A DNA stretch of 64,000 nucleotides from Streptomyces sp. Edi4 (GTDB taxonomy: Bacteria; Actinomycetota; Actinomycetes; Streptomycetales; Streptomycetaceae), in contig NZ_JBEJGY010000004.1 in assembly GCF_040253615.1 (NCBI RefSeq), forward strand, positions 868,001-932,000, written 5' to 3'. Made by a program: the position numbers and the translations under genes. The notes beneath the pieces are model-generated. The model saw only the letters and a list, made by a program, of their open reading frames with translations. It was not told the origin of the DNA and did not search any database. Below are positions 51,630-59,667 of the stretch, piece after piece. The stretch's first letter is position 1, and each line of letters begins with the position of its first letter.

Positions 51630-52687
51630 GACTCCCCCTCAAGGACGGCGACCAGGTTCTGCTGGAGGCAGGGTCCCGACGTGGCGTGCGCGAGGGCCCG
51701 GTCGGAGTCCCCCCGGTGGACGCGGGCGGCGGCCTCGCCGAGCCTGATGAGCCCGGCGGCCATGACAGGGTTGGCGCCGAGCGCGCCGCCCGACGGGTTC
51801 ACGCTGACGTCGTCACCGAGCCGCAGCGCCTTGCGCAGGACGACCTCCTGCGAGCTGAAGGGGGCGTGCAACTCGGCGGTGTCGACGGGCCGTTCGAAGG
51901 CCCCGGCCCGTTCGGCGGCCAGGCGCGTGGAGGGCGAGTCGGTCAGGTCGCGCACGCCGAGCGCGTGCGCCTCGATGCGATGGTCCATGCCTCGGATCCA
52001 GGCGGGGCGCGCGCACAGCTCACGGGCCCGGTCGCCGGCGGCGAGGATCACGGCGGCCGCGCCGTCACCGACCGGCGGGCAGTCACCGGTGCGCAGCGGA
52101 CGCACCAGATAGTCACCCTGCGGGCGTGAACCCCTCACCTGAGCATGGGGGTTGACCGATGCGGCGTCCCTGCTGCGGGCGGCGATGGCGGCGAGCGCGG
52201 GCTCGTCGGTGTCTCCCGCGTCGATGAGCGACTGCGCCTGGAGGGCGGCGAGCGCGACCGAGTCGGGCCAGAGCGGCGCCACGTAGTAGGGGTCGAGCTG
52301 GCGGGTCAGCACGTCGCGGACCTCGCCGGGCGAGGACTTGCCGTACCCGTAGACGAGCGCGGTTTCGGCCTCGCCGGTGAGGATCTTCACCCATGCCTCG
52401 TACAGCGCCCAGGCGCCGTCCATCTCCACGTGGGACTCCGAGATCGGCGGCCAGGCGCCGACCCCGTCGAGCGCCATGGTGAAGGAGAAGGCCCGCCCGG
52501 CGAGATAGTCGCTCGAACCCGAGCAGGTGAACCCGATGTCACTGGTCTTCAGGCCGGTCGCGTCGAGGACCTGGTGCAGCACCGGCATCAGGAGCTCGAC
52601 CTCGGACAGTTCGTCGGTGCGGCGCCGGTGGTCGCTCTGCGCGAACGCCACGATCGCCACGTCCCGGGCGGGAGAGGTGGGCGCCAT
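51626..52687 (-). CDS. SCP-x/Ltp-type thiolase-like protein (Ltp4-like)
   Basis: A 353-residue thiolase-fold protein. Where a thiolase has its active Cys this protein has SHVEMDGAWAL. GDCPPVGDGAAAVIL and VNPSGGALGANPVMAAG are conserved later. It is coupled on both sides: its ATG overlaps the DUF35 stop by one base (TGATG), and its stop overlaps the next thiolase start (ATGA). A heteromeric complex of the two Ltp-like proteins with the DUF35 protein is likely. The reaction, perhaps C-C cleavage of a branched acyl-CoA, is inference. Confidence 0.88.
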   Translation of the reverse strand: MAPTSPARDVAIVAFAQSDHRRRTDELSEVELLMPVLHQVLDATGLKTSDIGFTCSGSSDYLAGRAFSFTMALDGVGAWPPISESHVEMDGAWALYEAWVKILTGEAETALVYGYGKSSPGEVRDVLTRQLDPYYVAPLWPDSVALAALQAQSLIDAGDTDEPALAAIAARSRDAASVNPHAQVRGSRPQGDYLVRPLRTGDCPPVGDGAAAVILAAGDRARELCARPAWIRGMDHRIEAHALGVRDLTDSPSTRLAAERAGAFERPVDTAELHAPFSSQEVVLRKALRLGDDVSVNPSGGALGANPVMAAGLIRLGEAAARVHRGDSDRALAHATSGPCLQQNLVAVLEGES

Positions 52688-53649
52688 CAGATCAGCTCCT
52701 TGTACGTGTCGTAGTCGGCGTCGGGCTCGCCCGTGGGGCGGTAGTGGTCGGGGTAGCGGCCGCCTTCGCTCCACACGGGTTCGACCCTGAGCCCCATGCG
52801 GACCTGGTCGTAGGGGATGCCCCCGATCCTGCCGTGCAGGGCAAGGCCCGCGCCGTCGAGCGCGATGTGCGCGTAGACGTAGGGCACCTCGATGTCCAGG
52901 TTCTTGGCCTTGATGTTGACGATGCAGAAGGTCGTGACGGTGCCGGCGGGACCGACCTCCACCCGCTCGCGTGTGGCGATGCCGCAGGTCGGGCAGGCGC
53001 CGCGCGGCGGCACGTACACCTTCTGGCAGGAGGGACAGCGTTCGCCGATGGTCCTGCGCGCGGACAGGCCGCTGATGTACGCGGACTGGGCGCGGCCGGG
53101 GCTGTAGGTGTAGTCGAGGCGGGCGGGCGCGACGATGCCGGTGACCGGGTCGCCGAACTCGCCGCTGTGCGGGGCGGGTTGACGCCCGGTGTCCGCTCCT
53201 TCGTACGGTTCGAAGCAGGCGATGTCGGTGATGGCGCCCGCGCGCTCCTCGGCCCACCGGATCCGGACGCGCATCCCGCTGCGCACGGCGTCGGGCCCCG
53301 GCGCGTCCAGGACGTGCAGCAGGGAGGTGCCGGCGCCGTCCAGGCGCACGAGCACCCAGGCGAAGGGCCGGCGGAGCGGCTGGTCGCGGCGCGGCGCGGG
53401 GTTCCAGGCCCAGGTGGTGACGGTGCCGGTCGGGGCGACCTCGACGAGGTCGGTGATCTCCTCGGCGGTGACGGGGTCGTACTCGACGGGCGGCACGAGC
53501 ACCTTCCCGCCCCCGGTCCGCACCCCGAGCACGACCCGTTCGCGCAACCCGGTGAGAAACGCGCTCTGCACCGGTCCGAGGGACCGGGTGAAGGGAAACT
53601 CCACGACGAGCGGCGCACGCAGCACGTCGGACGAGGGGGCGGCGGCCAT
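52687..53649 (-). CDS. Double DUF35 OB-fold / zinc-ribbon acyl-CoA-associated protein
   Basis: A 320-residue protein made of two DUF35 units. The C-terminal unit has the rubredoxin-like zinc ribbon Cys205/Cys208/Cys219/Cys222 (ERCPSCQ, GACPTCG) and an OB fold. The N-terminal unit keeps the OB fold (PTGTVTTWAWNP, then RPFAWVLVRLDGAGTSLLHVL) but has lost the cysteines. DUF35 proteins bind CoA groups and partner thiolase-like enzymes. It starts the translationally coupled DUF35-thiolase-thiolase set; AAGGAG precedes the ATG. Confidence 0.9.
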   Translation of the reverse strand: MAAAPSSDVLRAPLVVEFPFTRSLGPVQSAFLTGLRERVVLGVRTGGGKVLVPPVEYDPVTAEEITDLVEVAPTGTVTTWAWNPAPRRDQPLRRPFAWVLVRLDGAGTSLLHVLDAPGPDAVRSGMRVRIRWAEERAGAITDIACFEPYEGADTGRQPAPHSGEFGDPVTGIVAPARLDYTYSPGRAQSAYISGLSARRTIGERCPSCQKVYVPPRGACPTCGIATRERVEVGPAGTVTTFCIVNIKAKNLDIEVPYVYAHIALDGAGLALHGRIGGIPYDQVRMGLRVEPVWSEGGRYPDHYRPTGEPDADYDTYKELI

Positions 53650-53772
53650 GAGGGCTCCTTGGGTGGGGTGTCTGACATGACAGGGGTCGCCGCCGGCCGC
53701 CTGCGCGACCTGCGCGGCCTGTCCGGCGAGGGGGGGCGAGCGCCCGCGAGGCGCGTAGGGGACGGGGGGAAT

Positions 53773-54588
53773 TCAGGCCCGCCGGAACACCGCCGCCCGC
53801 TTCTGCGCGAACGCCGCCGCCCCCTCCTTCGCGTCGGCCGTGGCGAAGATCGGCCACCCCCGCTCCAGCTCCACCGCGAGCCCGTCGCTCTCCGCCATGG
53901 CCGCCGTGTCGTACACACACGCCTTCACCGCCTCGACCGCAAGCGGTCCGCACGCGTTGATCTCCGCCGCGATCGAGAGCGCCGCCTCCAGCGCGGTCCC
54001 GTCCGGCACGACGCGCCCGACCAGCCCGATCCGCTCCGCCTCCCGCGCGCTGTAGGGCCGCCCCGTGAGCAGCATCTCCAGGGCGTGCGTACGTGGAATC
54101 TGGTGCTGGAGGCGGACCGTGGAACCCCCGATGGGAAAGAGCCCGCGTCTGACCTCAAGGAGCCCGAACGTCGCGCTCTCTCCCGCCACGCGAATGTCCG
54201 TCCCCTGAAGGATCTCGGTCCCGCCCGCCACGCAGTACCCCTCGACCGCCGCGATCACCGGCTTGCGGGGCCGGTAGTTGCGCAGCATCGCCTTCCAGTG
54301 CAGCTCGGGGTCGGCCGCAAGGCGGTCCCGGTAGGGGTCCCCCGCCGCGTCCTGCCCCGCCGTGCCCCGGGCCGCGAGCGACTTGAGGTCCATGCCCGCG
54401 CAGAAGTCGCCGCCCGCGCCGGTGAGGACGACCGAGCGGACCGTGTCGTCGGCGTCGGCTTCGAGCCAGCCGTCGTAGAGCCCCACCAGCAGGGGCAGCG
54501 ACAGCGCGTTCTTCGCCTCCGGCCTGTTCAAGGTGAGCACCAGTGTGGCGCCTTCACGCCGCACGGTGAGGTGTTCGGTACCACCCAT
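53773..54588 (-). CDS. Enoyl-CoA hydratase, EchA19-like
   Basis: A 271-residue crotonase. The oxyanion-hole segments are GGDFCAGMDLKSL and AAVEGYCVAGGTEILQGTD. The stretch GTEILQGTDIRVAGESA and the GPLAVEAVKAC region closely match my memory of mycobacterial EchA19, which hydrates steroid side-chain enoyl-CoAs. It is the first minus-strand gene of the divergon, 123 bp before the DUF35 gene, probably in the same operon. GGGAGG precedes the ATG. Confidence 0.92.
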   Translation of the reverse strand: MGGTEHLTVRREGATLVLTLNRPEAKNALSLPLLVGLYDGWLEADADDTVRSVVLTGAGGDFCAGMDLKSLAARGTAGQDAAGDPYRDRLAADPELHWKAMLRNYRPRKPVIAAVEGYCVAGGTEILQGTDIRVAGESATFGLLEVRRGLFPIGGSTVRLQHQIPRTHALEMLLTGRPYSAREAERIGLVGRVVPDGTALEAALSIAAEINACGPLAVEAVKACVYDTAAMAESDGLAVELERGWPIFATADAKEGAAAFAQKRAAVFRRA

Positions 54589-54652
54589 TGCCGTCCTCCC
54601 GTCTCCAGACCCAGAACAGGTTGCAGGAGGGGCGGTGGCAGTTCAATAGTTT

Positions 54653-54669
54653 TCTGACAGTCAGTCAGA
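54653..54669. promoter_or_regulatory. Palindromic operator between the hydratase and FadD genes
   Basis: TCTGAC-AGTCA-GTCAGA has perfect 6-bp half-sites and lies in the AT-rich part of the 164-bp divergent spacer. It resembles TetR/FadR-type acyl-CoA regulator sites and differs from the mycobacterial KstR consensus. It could control both transcripts. Confidence 0.65.
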
Positions 54670-54752
54670 TTTCCTCTCCGCCGCCCCTTCCCAGTTGTGC
54701 GCGGCTTTGCTCTGATGACCCCCGGAATCAGTCGGGGCCGGAGTCAGGAGGA

Positions 54753-56378
54753 ATGGTGGAGTACAACCTTGCCGACCTGTTCGAGTCCGTCGTCGACGTG
54801 GTACCGGACCGCGAAGCACTCGTGTACGTCGATCATCCCGGCACCGGCGCCGAGCGCCGCCTGACCTACCGTCAGCTGGACCGGGCGGCGAACCGCCTCG
54901 CCCACCACCTGATCGACGCCGGACTCACCCCCGGCGAACACCTGGGCCTGCACCTCTACAACGGCATCGAATACCTCCAGACGGTCCTCGCCGCCCTCAA
55001 GGCGCGCCTGGTTCCGGTCAACGTCAACTACCGCTACGTGCAAGATGAGTTGGCGTACCTCTACCGGGACGCCGACCTGGCCGCGCTGGTCTTCGACGCC
55101 GAGTTCACCGAGCGGGTGGCGGGCGCGCTGACCGGGGCCGGCAAGCTGCGCCATCTCATCCGGGTGGGGCAGGCTCCCGAGGGGGCGCCGCCCCTCGCGG
55201 TCACCGCGTTCAACCAGGCCGAGGCCGAGGGCTCGCCCGAGCGGGGCTTCGCACCGCGCTCCGGCGACGACCTGTTCATCATCTACACCGGCGGAACCAC
55301 GGGCATGCCCAAGGGGGTGATGTGGCGTCAGGAGGACCTGTTCTTCGCGGGTTTGTTCGGCGGCGACCCTGCGGGCGAGCCGGTGAAGCGGCCCGAGGAA
55401 CTGGCCGAGCGGGTCGCCGGTGGCGGCGCCGGACTGACCTTCTTCCCCGCTCCCCCGCTGATGCACGGCACCTCGACGCTCACCTCGTTCATCGCCTTCA
55501 ACTACGGCCAGCGGGTGGTCATCCACCGCAAGTACGTGCCGCACGAGGTGCTGCGCACCATCGAGAAGGAGAAGGTGTCCAGCGTCTCCCTGGTGGGCGA
55601 CGCGATGCTGCGGCCGCTCGTGGACGCGCTGCGCGGACCGCTCAGGGGCACCGACCTGTCCTCGCTGTTCAGCGTCTCCTCATCCGGGGCCATCATGTCG
55701 GAGACAGTGCGCGCGCAGTTCCAGGAGCTGGTGCCGAACGTGCTGCTCCTGAACAACTTCGGGTCGTCCGAATCCGGTTCGAACGGGAAGGCCACGGACG
55801 ACTCGGGCCCCGAGAAGGGGTTCCGTCTCGAGGTCAACGAGCGTACGCGGGTGGTGGACCCGGTCACCCACGAGCCCGTGCCCGTCGGGGAGCCCGGGCG
55901 GCTCGCGCAGCGCGGGCACGTTCCGCTCGGCTACTACAACGATCCGGCGAAGACCGCCGAGACGTTCTTCCAGAAGGGCCAGGAGCGATGGGTGCTCCTC
56001 GGCGACATGGCGACCGTGGACGAGAGCGGCATCGTCACGGTGCTGGGGCGCGGCTCGCAGTGCATCAACACAGGGGGCGAGAAGGTCTACCCGGAGGAGG
56101 TGGAGCAGGCGCTCAAGTCGCACCCGGATGTCTACGACGCGCTGGTGGCCGGGGTGCCCGACGCGACGTGGGGCAGCCATGTGGCGGCGGTGGTGCAGCT
56201 GCGCGACGGCGCGGACGAGCCCACGCTCGCCGACATCCAGGCACACTGCCGCACCAGGATCGCGGGCTACAAGGTGCCGCGCCGGCTGGTGATAGCGCCC
56301 TGCATCCAGCGTTCACCCAGCGGCAAGGCGGACTACCGCTGGGCGCGGGCCGTGGCGGCGCGGGCGGACGCCGACTGA
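54753..56378 (+). CDS. Acyl-CoA synthetase, FadD19-like
   Basis: A 541-residue adenylate-forming ligase. Its AMP-binding P-loop is IYTGGTTGMPKGVMWRQED, and the hinge and C-domain contain GRGSQCINTGGEKVYPEEVE and the catalytic Lys in SPSGKADYRWA. GGTTGMPKGVMWR and the ending KADYRWA match my memory of mycobacterial FadD19, which activates branched sterol side-chain acids. The start ATG 54753 follows AGGAGGA; GTG 54756 is an equally spaced alternative. It is divergent from the EchA19-like gene across a palindromic operator. Confidence 0.92.
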   Translation: MVEYNLADLFESVVDVVPDREALVYVDHPGTGAERRLTYRQLDRAANRLAHHLIDAGLTPGEHLGLHLYNGIEYLQTVLAALKARLVPVNVNYRYVQDELAYLYRDADLAALVFDAEFTERVAGALTGAGKLRHLIRVGQAPEGAPPLAVTAFNQAEAEGSPERGFAPRSGDDLFIIYTGGTTGMPKGVMWRQEDLFFAGLFGGDPAGEPVKRPEELAERVAGGGAGLTFFPAPPLMHGTSTLTSFIAFNYGQRVVIHRKYVPHEVLRTIEKEKVSSVSLVGDAMLRPLVDALRGPLRGTDLSSLFSVSSSGAIMSETVRAQFQELVPNVLLLNNFGSSESGSNGKATDDSGPEKGFRLEVNERTRVVDPVTHEPVPVGEPGRLAQRGHVPLGYYNDPAKTAETFFQKGQERWVLLGDMATVDESGIVTVLGRGSQCINTGGEKVYPEEVEQALKSHPDVYDALVAGVPDATWGSHVAAVVQLRDGADEPTLADIQAHCRTRIAGYKVPRRLVIAPCIQRSPSGKADYRWARAVAARADAD

Positions 56379-56385
56379 CCTCGCC

Positions 56386-56445
56386 CGTACGGGACTTCGG
56401 ACGCCACGATACGAAACCACGGGCGCCACGCGTACGGGACTTCGG
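56386..56445. repeat. 15-bp direct repeat
   Basis: CGTACGGGACTTCGG occurs at 56386-56400 and 56431-56445, both within the 148-bp gap between the FadD gene and the hydrolase gene. Confidence 0.75.
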
Positions 56446-56526
56446 CGGCCTCCCGCCGCCCGGCCCCCCCGGCCGCCGGGTCCCGGTCATCGACCGGTCA
56501 GGGTCGCGGCGCCGGCCCGGGCCGGG

Positions 56527-58074
56527 TCACCCGATCCCGAACTCCCCGATCGCGGCCAGGAATCCGGCCGGGTCGGCGGAGTGGATCAGGTGGCCGGTGT
56601 CGAAGGTGACGAGGCGGGCGCCGGGGATGACATCGGCCAGCGCGACGAGCGCCGTCTGGTCGACGTGGCTGGTGGGACCGCCCGCCAGGAGCAGCGTCGG
56701 AGTGGCGAGCGTGGCGAATCGCCGGTGCCAGTCCGGGTCGGGAGCGTTGAGCTGGGCGTTGATCGCCGGCACGAGGGGCCAGTCGAAGGTGAGCGGCCCC
56801 TCGGGGCGTTCGACGGCTCCGCGCGGCGGGTCGAGCGGCAGCAGCGGCGGGATGTCCTCCAGGACGAGCCGTCCGATGAGGCCGGCCGCCTCCTGGGCGA
56901 GCAGCGCGGCGGCGGCGCCACCCATGGAGTGGGCGACCACATCGGTGCCGGTGAGGCCGAGTTCGGTGATGAAGCCGTGGATGTCGTCGCGGAACGCCTC
57001 GAAGCCGTAGCCGCCCGGCCAGTCGCTCAGACCGTGGCCGCGCAGGTCGAGGGCGTACACCCGGCGGCTGGCAGCGAGGTGGGCGGCGATCTCGTCCCAG
57101 TCCCGGCTGTCGCCGCCCCGGCCGTGCACGAGGACCACGGGAGGCGCGGACCGCTCGCCGTGGACGCGATAGGCGAGCCGGACGCCATGGCCCTCTTCGA
57201 GGCCGATGGTGTGCCGGACACTGGCGACACCGGGGTCGAGGAAGGCGGCGACGGTACGGACGAAGGCTCCGGGGTCGTCGTGCCAGGGGAAGTGTCCCGC
57301 GCCCGGCTGCACGGCGAGTTCGGCGTGGGGCAGGAGCGCGGCGAGCTCGGCGGCGGCGCCCGGGGTCGGCCCGAAGTCGTACCCGCCGGCGAGGACCAGG
57401 ACGGGGGCGTCGAGCCGGGCGAGCGCGGCCCGCGTCGCCGGCGGGTCGAAGGCGCCATCCGCGTAGTAGGCGGGCGCCACGTCCGGGTTGGTCTCGGCAG
57501 CGGCGGCGGCTTCGTGCCGCTGGGCCGCCGCGTCCCAGCAGCCGTGGGCGAAGGGCTTGATGGCGTCCCACACCTCGCTCCTTTCGCGCCGCCCGGCCCA
57601 CACCTCTTCGAAGGCCGCGCGGCCCGTCTCGTACCAGGGCTCGTCCTCGCGCAGCGCGAGGGCGGAGCGCCACTCGGCCTCGTCCGGGCCGATGCCCACG
57701 GCGCGGGTGCCGGGGGTGATCAAGATGAGCGAGCCGGTGCGGTCCGGGTGACGTGCGGCGTAGAGCAGCGCCAGGTTCCCGCCCGCGGAGTGGCCGAGCA
57801 GGTCGACACGGTCGAGACCGAGGTGGACGCGCAGCGCCTCCACGTCGGCGACCTGGCGGTCGCAGCGGTAGGTGGCCGGGTCGGCCGGCGCCGCCGAGGC
57901 CCCCGTGCCGCGCGGATCGAGGAGTACCACCTGCCGGTGCGCCGGCAGGCCGCCCAGGTCGCCGAGGTAGGTGGAGTCGCGCCCAGGCCCGCCCGGCAGG
58001 CAGATCAGCGGCTCGCCCGCGCCGGTCACCCGGTAGGAGAGGACGGTCCCGTCGTGGCTGGTGAAGGTGGGCAT
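56527..58074 (-). CDS. Tandem alpha/beta-hydrolase fusion protein
   Basis: A 515-residue single reading frame encodes two complete alpha/beta-hydrolase domains. Domain 1 (about 1-282) is proline-iminopeptidase-like: LPGGPGRDS oxyanion loop, GHSAGG with Ser96, GAGHFPWHDD with His261. Domain 2 (about 288-512) has LVHGRGGDSRDW, LDLRGHGLS, AHSMGG with Ser383, and TGHLIHSADP. Both triads appear intact. I see no start or stop between them and no frame change. The substrate is unknown; a two-step ester or lactone hydrolysis is possible. It starts at ATG 58074 and converges on the FadD gene. Confidence 0.88.
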   Translation of the reverse strand: MPTFTSHDGTVLSYRVTGAGEPLICLPGGPGRDSTYLGDLGGLPAHRQVVLLDPRGTGASAAPADPATYRCDRQVADVEALRVHLGLDRVDLLGHSAGGNLALLYAARHPDRTGSLILITPGTRAVGIGPDEAEWRSALALREDEPWYETGRAAFEEVWAGRRERSEVWDAIKPFAHGCWDAAAQRHEAAAAAETNPDVAPAYYADGAFDPPATRAALARLDAPVLVLAGGYDFGPTPGAAAELAALLPHAELAVQPGAGHFPWHDDPGAFVRTVAAFLDPGVASVRHTIGLEEGHGVRLAYRVHGERSAPPVVLVHGRGGDSRDWDEIAAHLAASRRVYALDLRGHGLSDWPGGYGFEAFRDDIHGFITELGLTGTDVVAHSMGGAAAALLAQEAAGLIGRLVLEDIPPLLPLDPPRGAVERPEGPLTFDWPLVPAINAQLNAPDPDWHRRFATLATPTLLLAGGPTSHVDQTALVALADVIPGARLVTFDTGHLIHSADPAGFLAAIGEFGIG

Positions 58075-58205
58075 GGAATGATCTTCACAGGTGGCCGGGC
58101 GCCGGGCAATGGCGTTCGCCCTCGGCGCGAAGAAGGCGTCGGAGCCGGTTGTCCACAGGCCTTGACGGGCCCCTCGGAGGGCTGAATTACTGATCCCAGA
58201 CAGAT

Positions 58206-58223
58206 CGACCGAATGATCGGTCG
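58206..58223. promoter_or_regulatory. Palindromic operator upstream of the PaaK-like gene
   Basis: CGACCGA-ATGA-TCGGTCG, perfect 7-bp half-sites, 111-128 bp before the PaaK-like start. ACCGNNNNTCGGT-type sites are bound by TetR-family PaaR regulators in other actinobacteria; assignment here is tentative. Confidence 0.65.
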
Positions 58224-58249
58224 CCTGCTTTCAACGTTTTTCGTTGTTT

Positions 58250-58270
58250 CATCGTTGCATCGTTGCATCG
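58250..58270. repeat. 8-bp tandem repeat in PaaK-like leader
   Basis: CATCGTTG twice, then CATCGG, directly after a small CAACG-TTTTT-CGTTG hairpin (58232-58246). Both are unusually AT-rich for this genome and lie in the leader of the ligase gene. Confidence 0.7.
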
Positions 58271-58333
58271 GTTCAACGTGTCATCGCGTCGTCGTCCCCG
58301 GCGGCGGGGCGGAGCGAGGACGGGAGCGCACTC

Positions 58334-59626
58334 ATGGCACCCCTGCTGGACGAGGCGGAGCGGCTGAGCCGGCCGGAGCTCGAAGCCTTGCAGCTCGACC
58401 GGTTGCGCGCCGTCCTGCGCCATGCGTACGACAACGTCGGGTTCTACCGCAAGAGCTTCGACGATGCGGGGGTCCGGCCCGAGGACTGCGCCTCGCTCGC
58501 CGATCTGGCCCGCTTCCCCTTCACCGCCAAGTCCGATCTGCGCGATCACTACCCCTTCGGGATGTTCGCGGTCCCCGAGTCCGACATCCGCAGGATCCAC
58601 GCCTCCAGCGGGACCACGGGCCGGCCCACCGTCGTCGGTTACACCCAGCGGGACCTCGACACCTGGGCGGACGTGGTGGCCCGCTCGATCCGCGCGGCGG
58701 GCGGGCGGCCGGGCCACAAGGTCCATGTGGCGTACGGATACGGCCTGTTCACCGGCGGGCTCGGCGCGCACTACGGCGCAGAACGGCTCGGCTGTACGGT
58801 GATTCCCGCCTCGGGCGGCATGACGGCGCGCCAGGTGCGGCTCATCCAGGACTTCCGCCCCGAGATCATCATGGTGACCCCGTCCTACATGCTGACGCTC
58901 CTCGACGAGTTCGAGCGGCAAGGCGTCGATCCCCGCACGACCTCCTTGAAGGTCGGCATCTTCGGCGCCGAGCCGTGGACACAGGAGATGCGCCGGGAGA
59001 TCGAGGACCGGTTCGCGATCGACGCGGTCGACATCTACGGGCTCTCGGAGGTGATGGGGCCGGGCGTCGCGCAGGAGTGCGTGGAGACCAAGGACGGTCT
59101 GCACATCTGGGAGGACCACTTCTACCCGGAGATCGTGGACCCGCTCACCGGCGAGGTCCTGCCGGACGGTGAGCGCGGCGAGCTCGTCTTCACCTCCCTC
59201 ACCAAGGAGGCGATGCCGGTGATCCGCTACCGGACCAGGGACCTGACGCGGCTGCTGCCGGGCACGGCCAGGGTGTTCCGGCGAATGGAGAAGGTCACCG
59301 GGCGCAGTGACGACCTCATCATTCTGCGCGGCGTCAATCTCTTCCCCACCCAGGTCGAGGAGATCGTGCTGCGCACGCCCGGTGTGGCCCCGCACTTCCA
59401 GCTGCGTCTGACCCGCCAGGGCCGCCTGGACGCGCTGACGGTGCGGGTGGAGGCCAGGGCGGACACCCCGCCGGAGCACCGCGAGGCGGCGGCCCGCTCG
59501 ATCGTGGCGGCGCTCAAGGACGGGATCGGCGTCTCGGTGGAGGTGGAAGTGGTGGACCCCGAGACCATCGAGCGCTCGGTGGGCAAGTTCAAGCGCATCG
59601 TGGACCTGCGCGAGGGGAGGAGCTGA
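58334..59626 (+). CDS. Phenylacetate-CoA ligase (PaaK-like)
   Basis: A 430-residue adenylate-forming enzyme of the PaaK family. The P-loop is HASSGTTGRPTVVGYT; other marks are FGAEPW, YGLSEVMGPG and the C-domain GRSDDLIILRGVNLFPTQVEE. The N-terminal LRAVLRHAYDNVGFYRKSFD is also typical. It activates phenylacetate or a related aryl acid with ATP and CoA. The paaABCDE oxygenase genes are not in the window, so a free aryl-acid scavenging role or another acid is possible. The start ATG 58334 follows GGGAG. Confidence 0.92.
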   Translation: MAPLLDEAERLSRPELEALQLDRLRAVLRHAYDNVGFYRKSFDDAGVRPEDCASLADLARFPFTAKSDLRDHYPFGMFAVPESDIRRIHASSGTTGRPTVVGYTQRDLDTWADVVARSIRAAGGRPGHKVHVAYGYGLFTGGLGAHYGAERLGCTVIPASGGMTARQVRLIQDFRPEIIMVTPSYMLTLLDEFERQGVDPRTTSLKVGIFGAEPWTQEMRREIEDRFAIDAVDIYGLSEVMGPGVAQECVETKDGLHIWEDHFYPEIVDPLTGEVLPDGERGELVFTSLTKEAMPVIRYRTRDLTRLLPGTARVFRRMEKVTGRSDDLIILRGVNLFPTQVEEIVLRTPGVAPHFQLRLTRQGRLDALTVRVEARADTPPEHREAAARSIVAALKDGIGVSVEVEVVDPETIERSVGKFKRIVDLREGRS

Positions 59627-59667
59627 GCCGGGAGGACCCGGCCTTGGCAGGCGTCGCACCAGGACCG

